From positions 1 through 32,964 of the forward strand of contig JASJDQ010000029.1 of the NCBI GenBank assembly GCA_030065075.1: a stretch of 32,964 nt of DNA, written 5' to 3'. Position numbers and translations under genes: made by a program. The notes below the pieces were generated by a model. It searched no databases and was not told where the DNA came from. It saw only the letters and a list, made by a program, of their open reading frames with translations. Shown here piece by piece: positions 15,942-24,079 of this stretch. This stretch comes from Paracoccaceae bacterium (GTDB lineage: Bacteria; Pseudomonadota; Alphaproteobacteria; Rhodobacterales; Rhodobacteraceae). Position 1 is the first letter of the stretch, and the number at the start of each line of letters is the position of its first letter.

Positions 15942-16022
15942 ACCCGCGCCGCCTCTCAATCCTGACCGATTAGCTCGGAAACCAAGGCGGCATACCAATC
16001 GACCGGCATGTCTGCAAGCGGA

Positions 16023-16802
16023 TCAGAGCGTGGTATTCACCGCGCCGCCATCCAGCAAAATGTTCTGACCAACAATGAAACCGGCGTGTTGCGAGCAGAG
16101 GAATGCGCAGGTCTGGCCGAACTCCTCGGGCGTGCCATAGCGCCGCGCCGGAATGGTCGCTTCGCGTGCCGCCCGCGCTTCGTCGATGGAAATGCCTTGG
16201 GCTTGCGACACACCGCTGTCCAGCGATACTGCGCGATCGGTGGCGTGGATACCGGGAAGCAGGTTGTTGATCGTCACCCCCGACGGCGCGACCTGGCGCG
16301 AGGTTCCGGCAACATAGCCTGTCAGCCCGGCGCGCGCCGAATTTGACAAGCCCAAGACCGGGATCGGTGACTTCACGGATTGCGACGTGATGTTGACCAC
16401 CCGGCCCCAGCCGCGTTCCATCATGCCAGGCAAAACGGCCTTCATCAGCGCAATTGGCGTCAGCATATTGGCATCCAGCGCGGCAATGAAATCGTCGCGG
16501 TCCCAGTCGGTCCACATCCCCGGCGGCGGCCCGCCTGCATTGTTGACCAGAATGTCCAGATCGCCTGCGGCCTCCAGCACGGCAGCGCGACCATTTTCCG
16601 TCGTCACGTCGGCCGCGACTTCTGTCACCTCGACGCCGTGCGCCGCGCGAATGGCGTCCGCGGTTTCTGCCAGCGCCTCGGCACCCCGAGCGTTCATGAT
16701 CAGATTGACGCCGGCCTCGGCCAGCGCCTCGGCGCACCCGCGCCCCAAACCTTTCGATGAGGCGCAGACCAGTGCGCGTTTGCCTTTGATGCCCAGATCC
16801 AT
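16023..16802 (-). CDS. SDR-fold protein lacking the usual catalytic Tyr/Lys
   Basis: This 259-residue short-chain dehydrogenase-like protein keeps the nucleotide loop (CASSKGLGRGCAEALAEAG), DILVNNAGGPP and a C-terminal GQNILLDGGAVN. At the active site, however, the usual YxxxK is replaced: after ITSQSVKSPIPVLG comes LSNSARAGLTGY, with no Tyr or Lys in register. A subgroup of beta-ketoacyl reductase-like SDRs with this deviation is known, and its reaction is not established. The frame extends to 16937, but the ATG at 16802 has GGAGG 8 bases upstream. It sits 81 bases before the ABC ATPase gene on the same strand, possibly co-transcribed. Confidence 0.85.
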   Translation of the reverse strand: MDLGIKGKRALVCASSKGLGRGCAEALAEAGVNLIMNARGAEALAETADAIRAAHGVEVTEVAADVTTENGRAAVLEAAGDLDILVNNAGGPPPGMWTDWDRDDFIAALDANMLTPIALMKAVLPGMMERGWGRVVNITSQSVKSPIPVLGLSNSARAGLTGYVAGTSRQVAPSGVTINNLLPGIHATDRAVSLDSGVSQAQGISIDEARAAREATIPARRYGTPEEFGQTCAFLCSQHAGFIVGQNILLDGGAVNTTL

Positions 16803-16852
16803 GATGCTCCTCCCTGATAAACATTCATCGGTTACCACCAAGGATGACCCGG

Positions 16853-17119
16853 ATGCCAGAGCGTTCAGACGCAGACACGGCCCTTGCCGCCCTGAAAGAG
16901 AGCGGCTTCGAGCCGAACGCACATTGGGAACGCGCACATGAGATTGCGCAGGCGCACGAAGGAGACCACGTCTTCGATGCCATCCACGCGTTCTGCCACC
17001 GGATCGAAGGGGATACGCACAACGCGGCCTATTGGGATCGGCAGGCAGGCACGAGTTTCGGCGGCCAGGGACATGCGATCGAATACCAGACCCTGGCCGA
17101 CTTCATTCGAAGCGCCTAG
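16853..17119 (+). CDS. Small conserved hypothetical protein
   Basis: An 88-residue soluble protein with a well-defined core rich in His and aromatic residues (HWERAHEIAQAHEGDHVFDAIHAFCHRIEGD, AAYWDRQAG). This pattern recurs in alphaproteobacterial hypothetical proteins, as far as I recall, with no known role. The ATG at 16853 has AAGGA 8 bases upstream; the ATG at 16844 sits on top of that site, so the shorter form is preferred. It is divergent from the SDR-like gene (51-bp gap, 16803-16852) and overlaps the end of the NTF2-like gene by four bases. Confidence 0.65.
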   Translation: MPERSDADTALAALKESGFEPNAHWERAHEIAQAHEGDHVFDAIHAFCHRIEGDTHNAAYWDRQAGTSFGGQGHAIEYQTLADFIRSA

Positions 17120-17490
17120 CCAGGCATCGGCATCATCATGAATGTCTCGCGGGCGATCTTGCCGTTCTCGACCTCGTAAAGTGCCACCTCTTTGCCTTGC
17201 CAGCGGTTGCCACTGGATTTCTCGGTGCAATCCATATCGAAGATCATCGTGAAGCGGTCACCGTTGATGAAAGGGCCTTCCATGTTGACTTCGTGCACTT
17301 CGAAGGCGCCATTCCACCAGTCGTGCTTGGCTTGAATAGCCTCGACGCCTTTCGATACCGGGTCCATTCCTTCAGGGGCCATTGGTTCGATGGACATGGC
17401 ATCGGGGGCGTAAAGCTCTTTCAGCCCCTCGGCCTCGGTATGGTTTTGGCAGTGCTGATGAAGGCGGGTGGCGATTTCCTGAGTATTCAT
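17116..17490 (-). CDS. NTF2/SnoaL-like domain protein
   Basis: The 124 residues fit a single NTF2-like cone fold: an N-terminal helix (MNTQEIATRLHQHCQNH), the LYAPDAMSIEP strand and turn, and GVEAIQAKHDWWNGAF. The beta sheet (GDRFTMIFDMDCTEKSSGNRWQGKEVALYEVENGKIARETFMMM) follows. Such proteins bind or turn over small hydrophobic molecules, and neither ligand nor reaction can be named. The GGGAGAACCCCA context before the ATG offers a ribosome binding site. It ends in a 4-base convergent overlap with the preceding plus-strand gene. Confidence 0.75.
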   Translation of the reverse strand: MNTQEIATRLHQHCQNHTEAEGLKELYAPDAMSIEPMAPEGMDPVSKGVEAIQAKHDWWNGAFEVHEVNMEGPFINGDRFTMIFDMDCTEKSSGNRWQGKEVALYEVENGKIARETFMMMPMPG

Positions 17491-17605
17491 TGGGGTTCTC
17501 CCTGGAAAATTGCAGAACGCGCTGCCCGATCTTTGTTCTTGTTATGTTCCATACATCTCAGGTTCCCGTCGTATCGTCAAGGGCGAGCCCTTGGTCACGC
17601 GGGAC

Positions 17606-17641
17606 AAAAAAAAGAAACGCCCGACGAATGCCGCGCGTTTC
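17606..17641 (-). terminator. Rho-independent terminator of the VPLPA-CTERM gene
   Basis: On the minus strand GAAACGC (17641-17635) pairs with GCGTTTC (17620-17614) over a 14-base loop, followed at once by eight T residues. It lies 41 bases after the stop of the VPLPA-CTERM gene. Confidence 0.8.
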
Positions 17642-17682
17642 CGTTTCTTAGTTGTTAGGCCGAAATGGCCTCACTGACGTTG

Positions 17683-18276
17683 TTACGACTTGCGGCGACG
17701 CAGCCCGGCAAAGCCCAGAAGGCCAGCGCCAAGCAGCAGAGCCGAAGCAGGCAACGGAACTGCCGAAGGTGCAACGGTCATGCCGAGCACCTTGAAGTTG
17801 TCGTGGTAGCCATAAGCACCGATGCCGAACGACGTGCCAATCCAAGAACTCTGGAACGTGTACGTTCCCGAATTCGGAATATCGGCAGAACCGACGTAGG
17901 AATTGTCGAGATGCAAGGTGAAGTCGTCGTTCCAATCAACGTAGCTGAATGTCACCGACACAATGCGGACAGTCTGGTCAAAGACGAATTGCAGAAGGTC
18001 ATTCCGGTTCGCGCCATCGACCTGGTGGCTGTCGCCACTGTGAGAGTAGACACCCAGACCGCTGCCCCACTGGCCGACATAGGCAAAGTTACCAGTAACC
18101 GCGCCGTTGTCTTGATAGGTAGTAGCGGTGACATCAACATTCACGCCGCTATCGCTGAACGAAAACGAAGAACCGTAGCCGCCCGAGCCTGCGAAGTTGA
18201 ATGTTGCTGCCGAAGCAGCGACAACCGAGCCAACAACGAAGGCTGCGGCGGTCGCCAGGGTTTTTAGAGTAGTCAT
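17683..18276 (-). CDS. VPLPA-CTERM sorting-domain secreted protein
   Basis: The 197-residue exported protein has a signal peptide (MTTLKTLATAAAFVVGSVVAASAA). A Gly/Ser/Asp/Tyr-rich beta domain follows (YGSSFSFSDSGVNVDVTATTY, VDWNDDFTLHLDNSYVG), similar in style to PEP-CTERM-type exoproteins. The C-terminal sorting tripartite is VPLPASALLLGAGLLGFAGLRRRKS: the VPLPA motif, a membrane helix and an Arg/Lys tail. Such tails are processed by an exosortase (XrtD type in the literature), which is not encoded here. The ATG at 18276 has GGGGAG upstream; the longer frame to 18351 adds no signal character. Base composition is lower in GC than the neighbours, as is common for exoproteins. It has its own terminator. 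Confidence 0.88.
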   Translation of the reverse strand: MTTLKTLATAAAFVVGSVVAASAATFNFAGSGGYGSSFSFSDSGVNVDVTATTYQDNGAVTGNFAYVGQWGSGLGVYSHSGDSHQVDGANRNDLLQFVFDQTVRIVSVTFSYVDWNDDFTLHLDNSYVGSADIPNSGTYTFQSSWIGTSFGIGAYGYHDNFKVLGMTVAPSAVPLPASALLLGAGLLGFAGLRRRKS

Positions 18277-18444
18277 TGCTCCCCACTCACTAACACGCTG
18301 CACCATGCAGCGCCCTTGAATTAACATAACGTTTACAATTCCGCCAGCCACAGCCTTTGTTTTTCTTTATTATGTTGCGCTCGGGGTTAACGACCAGTAC
18401 CCACCGCCGAACCCGATTGTTTCCAAAAAAGGTCGCATGACGCC

Positions 18445-20052
18445 GTGCTTGATCGTAAATCCAACGCAATTTCCTTACCAAAGGAAATTGCCCGCCGTCG
18501 CACTTTTGCCATCATCAGTCACCCAGACGCCGGAAAAACAACACTGACGGAAAAGTTTCTGCTCTATGGCGGTGCCATCCAGATGGCCGGTCAGGTCCGC
18601 GCCAAAGGCGAGGCGCGGCGGACACGTTCGGACTTCATGCAGATGGAAAAAGACCGCGGTATTTCGGTCAGCGCATCTGCCATGTCCTTTGATTACAGGG
18701 ATTTTCGCTTCAATTTGGTAGATACGCCGGGCCATAGCGATTTCTCGGAAGATACCTATCGCACACTGACCGCCGTCGACGCGGCGATTATGGTGATCGA
18801 CGGTGCCAAGGGCGTCGAAAGCCAGACGCAGAAACTCTTTGAAGTCTGCCGCCTGCGCGACCTTCCGATCTTGACCTTTTGCAACAAAATGGATCGTGAA
18901 AGTCGGGAAACCTTCGAAATTATTGATGAAATCCAAGAAAACCTTGCGATCGACGTCACACCGGCCTCTTGGCCCATCGGCATGGGCCGCGACTTCCTTG
19001 GCTCGTACGATATGCTGAACGACCGGCTGGAGCTGATGGAACGCGCCGACCGCAATAAGGTAGCGGAATCGATCAAGATCGACGGGTTAGACGACCCCAA
19101 ACTGGCCGAACACGTGCCAGAGGCGCTGCTGGAACAGCTTCGCGAAGAGGTCGAAATGGCCCGCGAATTGCTGCCGCGTTTCGATACGCAGGCGTTTCTT
19201 GACGGGACTTTGACGCCGATCTGGTTTGGCAGTGCCATCAATTCGTTCGGTGTGAAGGACCTGATGGACGGGATCGGTGATTTCGGCCCCCTACCCCAGC
19301 CGCAGTCGGCCGAACCCCGGCAGATCAGTCCGGATGAAAAAACGGTGGCGGGCTTCGTCTTCAAGGTGCAGGCCAACATGGACCCAAAGCACCGCGACCG
19401 CGTGGCGTTTGTCCGCCTGGCGTCGGGTCATTTCAAGCGCGGCATGAAATTGCATCATGTCCGCTCGAAAAAGGCGATGGCGATCTCGAATCCGGTGCTT
19501 TTCCTGGCGTCTGACCGTGAACTGGCCGAGGAAGCCTGGGCGGGAGACATCATCGGCATCCCCAACCACGGGCAATTACGCATCGGCGATACTCTGACCG
19601 AAGGTGAAGCGCTGCGCGTGACCGGCATTCCCAGCTTTGCGCCGGAACTCCTGCAAGGTGTGCGGGCTGCCGACCCATTGAAAGCCAAGCACCTGGACAA
19701 GGCTCTGATGCAGTTTGCCGAAGAAGGGGCCGCCAAGGTCTTCAAGCCGACGATTGGCTCTGGCTTCATCGTTGGCGTGGTTGGGCAGCTACAGTTCGAA
19801 GTGCTCGCCAGCCGGATCGAGATGGAATACGGGCTGCCCGTCCGCTTCGAGCCGACGCAGTTCACCTCTGCAAGGTGGGTCACCGGGCCGAAGGACAAGT
19901 TGGAAGCCTTCGTCAACGCAAACAAGGGCCATATCGCGCACGACAACGACGGAGACGTGGTTTATCTGACGCGGCTCCAATGGGACATCGACCGGATCGA
20001 GCGCGATCATCCCGAATTGACGCTCTCGGCGACCAAGGAAATGCAGGTTTAG
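18445..20052 (+). CDS. prfC: Peptide chain release factor 3
   Basis: RF3 is a GTPase that removes RF1/RF2 from the ribosome after peptide release. The 535 residues are typical. The G motifs are SHPDAGKTTLTEK (G1), DTPGHSDF (G3) and NKMDRE (G4); RDRGISVSASA-like switch sequence (KDRGISVSASAMSF) and the translation-factor domains follow. Translation begins at GTG (18445), giving MLDRKSNAISLP; this is where homologues start. The nearest Shine-Dalgarno (AAAGG, 18429-18433) is 11-12 bases away and better placed for an out-of-frame ATG at 18437. A perfect 11-bp hairpin covers codons 8-16. Together these suggest restrained initiation. Confidence 0.95.
   Translation: MLDRKSNAISLPKEIARRRTFAIISHPDAGKTTLTEKFLLYGGAIQMAGQVRAKGEARRTRSDFMQMEKDRGISVSASAMSFDYRDFRFNLVDTPGHSDFSEDTYRTLTAVDAAIMVIDGAKGVESQTQKLFEVCRLRDLPILTFCNKMDRESRETFEIIDEIQENLAIDVTPASWPIGMGRDFLGSYDMLNDRLELMERADRNKVAESIKIDGLDDPKLAEHVPEALLEQLREEVEMARELLPRFDTQAFLDGTLTPIWFGSAINSFGVKDLMDGIGDFGPLPQPQSAEPRQISPDEKTVAGFVFKVQANMDPKHRDRVAFVRLASGHFKRGMKLHHVRSKKAMAISNPVLFLASDRELAEEAWAGDIIGIPNHGQLRIGDTLTEGEALRVTGIPSFAPELLQGVRAADPLKAKHLDKALMQFAEEGAAKVFKPTIGSGFIVGVVGQLQFEVLASRIEMEYGLPVRFEPTQFTSARWVTGPKDKLEAFVNANKGHIAHDNDGDVVYLTRLQWDIDRIERDHPELTLSATKEMQV
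18466..18491 (+). promoter_or_regulatory. Perfect hairpin inside the first codons of prfC
   Basis: GCAATTTCCTT (18466-18476) and AAGGAAATTGC (18481-18491) form an 11-bp perfect stem with a 4-base loop (ACCA), starting 21 bases after the GTG. It falls within the ribosome footprint at initiation and could limit translation, but it may also be a by-product of coding the family sequence SLPKEI. Confidence 0.5.
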
Positions 20053-20177
20053 GCCGGCGCCGTTTCCACGGACCGCAGGCGCGCCGCGCAACAATCTGTT
20101 TCCAGATACGACACATTGGTTGAAAACTGCTGAAATCGTTCAAGTTTTCTTGGGCGACATTGACGCCGCAGGCGCTA

Positions 20178-20222
20178 TGTCATAAATGACAAAGCAATTG
20201 CAGAAGACTTGTGGATAAGTCT
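20178..20222. promoter_or_regulatory. Dyad and DnaA-box-like sequence upstream of rhlE
   Basis: The 238-bp gap between prfC and rhlE contains TGTCAT-AA-ATGACA (20178-20191), an operator-like dyad. It also contains a perfect DnaA consensus, TTATCCACA on the minus strand (20210-20218), which itself lies in AGACTT-GTGGAT-AAGTCT (20205-20222). A single box is not an origin. No gene is seen in the gap. Confidence 0.4.
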
Positions 20223-20290
20223 GTGGTCATCCGGACCCCCTCTGCACAGCCGACGGGCCGCAAATTGGTCCGTACATAAAATGGACCGAT

Positions 20291-21658
20291 ATGACGAAGT
20301 TTGCTGATCTGGCGTTATCGCCAAAAGTTTTGAAGGCCGTCGAGGCCGCTGGTTACGAAACACCAACCCCCATTCAAGCAGGTGCCATTCCCCCGGCGCT
20401 TGAAGGCCGTGACGTTCTGGGCATCGCCCAGACGGGCACCGGCAAAACCGCCAGCTTCACGCTGCCAATGATCTCGATGCTGGCACGCGGCCGCGCACGG
20501 GCGCGCATGCCGCGAAGCCTGGTGCTCTGCCCGACACGCGAATTGGCCGCGCAGGTGGCCGAGAATTTCGACACCTACGCGCAGAATGTGAAGCTGACCA
20601 AGGCGCTTCTGATCGGCGGTGTCAGCTTCAAGGAGCAGGACGCGCTGATCGACCGGGGCGTCGATGTTCTGATCGCCACGCCCGGACGTCTCTTGGATCA
20701 CTTCGAGCGCGGGAAACTGCTGCTGACGGGCGTTCAGATCATGGTCGTCGACGAAGCCGACCGCATGCTGGATATGGGCTTTATCCCTGATATTGAACGC
20801 ATTTTCTCGCTGACCCCGTTCACGAGACAGACGCTTTTCTTCAGCGCAACCATGGCGCCCGAGATCGAGCGGATCACCAATACATTCCTGTCGAACCCCG
20901 CACGCGTCGAAGTTGCGCGCCAGGCCACGGCGTCCGAGACGATCGCACAGGAAGTAGTTCTGATCAAACCGTCCCGCCGCGACCGGGCGGCCAAGGAAAA
21001 GCGCGAAATGTTGCGCGCCCTGATCGAGCGCGAGGGCGACGCCTGCACGAACGCTATCGTCTTCTGCAACCGCAAGGTCGATGTGGATATCGTCTCGAAA
21101 TCGCTGAAGAAACACGGGCTGAACGCCGCCGCCATTCATGGCGACCTGGAGCAGTCACAACGAATGAAAACACTGGACGCCTTCCGCGACGGCGAATTGC
21201 GGTTCCTTGTGGCCTCTGACGTGGCCGCGCGCGGGCTGGACATTCCAAGCGTTAGTCATGTGTTCAACTATGACGTGCCGTCCCATTCCGAGGACTACGT
21301 GCACCGTATCGGACGCACGGGCCGTGCCGGGCGCGACGGCAAGGCGATCATGATTTCCGCCCCTGTGGATGAAAAGAACCTGGCCGCCATCGAGAAGCTG
21401 ATCGACAAGGAGATTCCGCGCGCCGAGACCCCCGCAAAACCGACCGCCGAAGCAACAGACGAAAAACCGAAGCGCAGCCGGAGCCGCAAGACGTCGGAAC
21501 CTGTTCTGGAAGAGACGGCCGAGGCGGCCGAAGAGCTGCCCGCAAAACCGAGCCGCGGACGTCGTGGCGGTCGCGACAACGGCAAGAAGGTCGTCGGCAT
21601 GGGCGATCACATGCCAAGCTTCATTGCAATGAGCTTTGCAGAACGCAAAGCAAGCTGA
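20291..21658 (+). CDS. rhlE: DEAD-box ATP-dependent RNA helicase, RhlE type
   Basis: It unwinds short RNA duplexes in ribosome assembly or RNA decay. The 455 residues carry the whole motif set: Q motif (YETPTPIQAGAIP), AQTGTGKT, PTRELA, TPGR, DEAD in VVDEADRMLDMGF, SAT, and in the second domain VASDVAARGLDIPSV and HRIGRTGRAGRDG. The last 80 residues are basic and low in complexity (KPKRSRSRKTSEP, KPSRGRRGGRDNGKK), a probable RNA-binding tail. The start has no clear ribosome binding site, and the upstream gap holds dyads that may control it. It is followed by tandem hairpins before the convergent phosphatase gene. Confidence 0.93.
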   Translation: MTKFADLALSPKVLKAVEAAGYETPTPIQAGAIPPALEGRDVLGIAQTGTGKTASFTLPMISMLARGRARARMPRSLVLCPTRELAAQVAENFDTYAQNVKLTKALLIGGVSFKEQDALIDRGVDVLIATPGRLLDHFERGKLLLTGVQIMVVDEADRMLDMGFIPDIERIFSLTPFTRQTLFFSATMAPEIERITNTFLSNPARVEVARQATASETIAQEVVLIKPSRRDRAAKEKREMLRALIEREGDACTNAIVFCNRKVDVDIVSKSLKKHGLNAAAIHGDLEQSQRMKTLDAFRDGELRFLVASDVAARGLDIPSVSHVFNYDVPSHSEDYVHRIGRTGRAGRDGKAIMISAPVDEKNLAAIEKLIDKEIPRAETPAKPTAEATDEKPKRSRSRKTSEPVLEETAEAAEELPAKPSRGRRGGRDNGKKVVGMGDHMPSFIAMSFAERKAS

Positions 21659-21668
21659 GGTTTTGTGC

Positions 21669-21745
21669 CTTGGCTTCGCCAAGTCGCGGTAAGGGGATCT
21701 CTGCTCCCCGCGCGCTTCGCGCGCGCCCCTCGGGATATTTTCGAA
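21669..21745. terminator. Three tandem hairpins between convergent genes
   Basis: CTTGGC-TTC-GCCAAG (21669-21683), GGGGA/TCCCC (21693-21709) and GCGCGC-TTC-GCGCGC (21710-21724) follow one another, then GGGATATTTT. Two share the same TTC loop. They probably end both rhlE and the opposing gph transcript. This type of hairpin block followed by ATATTTT resembles common intergenic elements of roseobacter genomes. Confidence 0.6.
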
Positions 21746-21767
21746 CAGGCGAAGTCTGCTTGACCGA

Positions 21768-22418
21768 CTAAGCGTCTATCATGTGCCGGACGATTTCGGG
21801 CAGCATGCCGAAGTCGCTGAAAGCCACTTCATGCGGCAAGTCGTGGACCGGTGTCAGACGGATGCCTTCGGTGAAAAGGACAAAAGGGACGCCGGCATTT
21901 AGCGCCGTTGCGGCATCCGTTTCGCTATCGCCGACGTAGATCGCCCGGGTTTGGCCCAGCAGTTTCGTTGCGTGGGCTATCGGCAGCGGATCGGGCTTCC
22001 TTTTGGGCAGCTCGTCGCCCGCAACGACCGCCCCGAAGAACCGCGTCAGTCCGGCAGCCTCCAGGGTCGGCCCCAGCGGCCCACGTGGTTTGTTCGTGAC
22101 AAGGCCAAGCGGCAGACCTTCGCCCTGAAGGACCGTGAGCGCCTTTTCAACGCCGTGAAACAGCTTGGTCTTCTTTGCTTCTTCCTTGTAGTGACGGATG
22201 AACGTCGTCATCACCCAGTCGCGCTCGCCAGCGTCAAGATCGGTGGCCTCGATCAGGCGGTCGACGAAGACCTCTTCGCCGAGGCCCACGAACCCGGCAA
22301 CGATCTCGGACGGCAATGGGGGTAAATCGCGCTTCGCCAGAACCGCATTCGCCGCATCGCGCACGTTGGGCAGGCTGTCGATTAGCGTGCCGTCCAGATC
22401 GAACAGAACGGCGGTCAT
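21768..22418 (-). CDS. gph: HAD-superfamily hydrolase, phosphoglycolate phosphatase-like
   Basis: The 216-residue cytoplasmic phosphatase has all HAD motifs: nucleophile and acid Asp7/Asp9 in FDLDGTLIDS, Thr in LVTNKPRGPLG, Lys in KRKPDPLPI and VGDSETDAATAL. A helical cap lies between motifs I and II. The sequence and length fit the Gph branch, which dephosphorylates 2-phosphoglycolate, but substrate cannot be proved by motif. Its start overlaps the rnj stop by four bases, so it is the last gene of the birA-coaX-rnj-gph unit. Confidence 0.82.
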   Translation of the reverse strand: MTAVLFDLDGTLIDSLPNVRDAANAVLAKRDLPPLPSEIVAGFVGLGEEVFVDRLIEATDLDAGERDWVMTTFIRHYKEEAKKTKLFHGVEKALTVLQGEGLPLGLVTNKPRGPLGPTLEAAGLTRFFGAVVAGDELPKRKPDPLPIAHATKLLGQTRAIYVGDSETDAATALNAGVPFVLFTEGIRLTPVHDLPHEVAFSDFGMLPEIVRHMIDA

Positions 22419-24079
22419 GCCAGCCGGCTGATAACGACGGTGACTTCCGGCTTCTTGCCGATCTCGTCATCCGCCGATTTCCGAACCGCTTTCCGTATAT
22501 CGTCTTCCAGATCGTCATCGTCCGCGCGCGTGGTGCGCGAGGCGCGCCCAATCAACTGGCTGAGGTCCTCTTCCAGCACATCCTGAAGGGGTGCGTTGGA
22601 CGATCCCGTCTCGGGCAACCCCATCAGATCGACCCAAGGCTCGCCCACTAGCTCGTCGTCCTCCATGATGACGGAGACGATGACATGCCCGTTCATCGCC
22701 ATGCGAAGCCGATTGCGGACGATGCCATCGAGCGCACCGATCTGCACGCTTCCATCAAGATAGGTGCGGCCCGCCTCGATATACTCGACGATTTTGGGTG
22801 CATCGCCCGTCAGATCAACCATCGACCCGTTGACGGCCACGACAGAGGCCGCGCCGTTGGTTTCGGCCAGTTTGGCGTGTTCCCGCAGGTGCCGATGCTC
22901 ACCGTGCATGGGGACCACCATCTTGGGGTCAATGAGTTTGTGCATGCGGTCCAGATCGGGCCGGTTCGCGTGGCCCGAAACGTGATAGATGTCGGTGCCG
23001 TCATCGACGACATCGACACCCTTTTCGGACAGCGCGTTCATCACGCGGATCACGCCCTTTTCATTGCCGGGGATGGTCTTGGACGAAAAGAGGAAGGTGT
23101 CGCCCTCCGCCAGTTCAAGCCCCAGGTACTTGCCCCGCGACAGCGCCGCGCTGGCAGCCCGCCTCTCGCCCTGGCTGCCGGTCACCAGAAGCATCAGGTT
23201 CTGGCGCGGGATGTCCTCGGCCTCTTCCGGCGAGATGGTTTTGGGGAAGTCCGTGACCACCCCTGTCAGCACCGACGCTTCGATCATCCGCCGCATCGCG
23301 CGGCCCAACAGGCAGATCGAGCGCCCGGCGGCTTCCCCGGCCTCAGCCAGCGTTTTCACCCGCGCGACGTTCGACGCAAACGTGGTGGCCACCACCATAC
23401 CGGGCGCGTTTTCGACGAGCTTCACGATTTCCGGCCCCACGGTCGCTTCCGAACGGCCCGGTTTCGGCGAAAAGACATTGGTGCTGTCGCAAACGAGTGC
23501 GTGAACACCGCCCTTGCCAATGTCGGCCCAGAAGGCTTCGTCGAAGGGCTCTCCAACGATCGGCGTTGCGTCCAGCTTGAAGTCCCCTGTGTGGACGATC
23601 CGACCACCGGGCGTGTCGATGATCAGCGCCGAGCTTTCGGGGATCGAATGGCTGATCGGCGCAAAGCCGACCTTGAACGGGCCCACTTCAATCTGCTCGG
23701 GCCAAGGGGCCACGATGTTCACGGTTTCCGGGTCGTGGCCGTATTCCTCGATCTTGCGGCGCGCATGATGCCCGGTGAAGGCGCGCGCATAGACTGGCGC
23801 TTTCAGCCTGTCCCAAAGATGCCCGACAGCGCCCACGTGGTCCTCGTGGGCGTGGGTGATGAAGATGCCCTCGATCCGGTCGGCGCGTTCAGCCAGCCAT
23901 TCGATGTCGGCGAAAATGATGTCGACGCCGGGCGAGCTGTCCATATCCGGGAAGGTCACACCGACGTCTGCGAGGATCAGCCGTTCCTTGCCCGGCGCGC
24001 CCCAACCGTAGACATAGGTGTTCATCCCGATCTCGCCCGCGCCGCCGAGGGCGAGGTAAATCAGCCGTTCGCTGCTCAT
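22415..24079 (-). CDS. rnj: Ribonuclease J
   Basis: A metallo-beta-lactamase and beta-CASP ribonuclease with endonuclease and 5' exonuclease activity, used in rRNA maturation and mRNA decay. The 554 residues show the metal site THAHEDHVGA (His76, His78, Asp80, His81), HTGDFKLD and CDSTNVFSPKPGRSE. The beta-CASP core has VTGSQGERRAA and FSSKTIPGNEK; the final metal ligand region is HVSGHANRPDLDRM and MHGEHRHLREH. A short C-terminal domain rich in Asp/Arg follows. The start overlaps the coaX stop by four bases. The order nuoN-birA-coaX-rnj is conserved in many alphaproteobacteria. Confidence 0.95.
   Translation of the reverse strand: MSSERLIYLALGGAGEIGMNTYVYGWGAPGKERLILADVGVTFPDMDSSPGVDIIFADIEWLAERADRIEGIFITHAHEDHVGAVGHLWDRLKAPVYARAFTGHHARRKIEEYGHDPETVNIVAPWPEQIEVGPFKVGFAPISHSIPESSALIIDTPGGRIVHTGDFKLDATPIVGEPFDEAFWADIGKGGVHALVCDSTNVFSPKPGRSEATVGPEIVKLVENAPGMVVATTFASNVARVKTLAEAGEAAGRSICLLGRAMRRMIEASVLTGVVTDFPKTISPEEAEDIPRQNLMLLVTGSQGERRAASAALSRGKYLGLELAEGDTFLFSSKTIPGNEKGVIRVMNALSEKGVDVVDDGTDIYHVSGHANRPDLDRMHKLIDPKMVVPMHGEHRHLREHAKLAETNGAASVVAVNGSMVDLTGDAPKIVEYIEAGRTYLDGSVQIGALDGIVRNRLRMAMNGHVIVSVIMEDDELVGEPWVDLMGLPETGSSNAPLQDVLEEDLSQLIGRASRTTRADDDDLEDDIRKAVRKSADDEIGKKPEVTVVISRLA

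Noticed and set aside
16823-17022. 65-codon minus-strand frame upstream of the SDR-like gene
   Set aside because: Antisense to the small plus-strand gene at 16853, which has a ribosome binding site and a family-like core.
20053-20290. Possible replication origin, because of a perfect DnaA box
   Set aside because: Only one box and no AT-rich unwinding region or dnaA/parAB/hemE neighbours.
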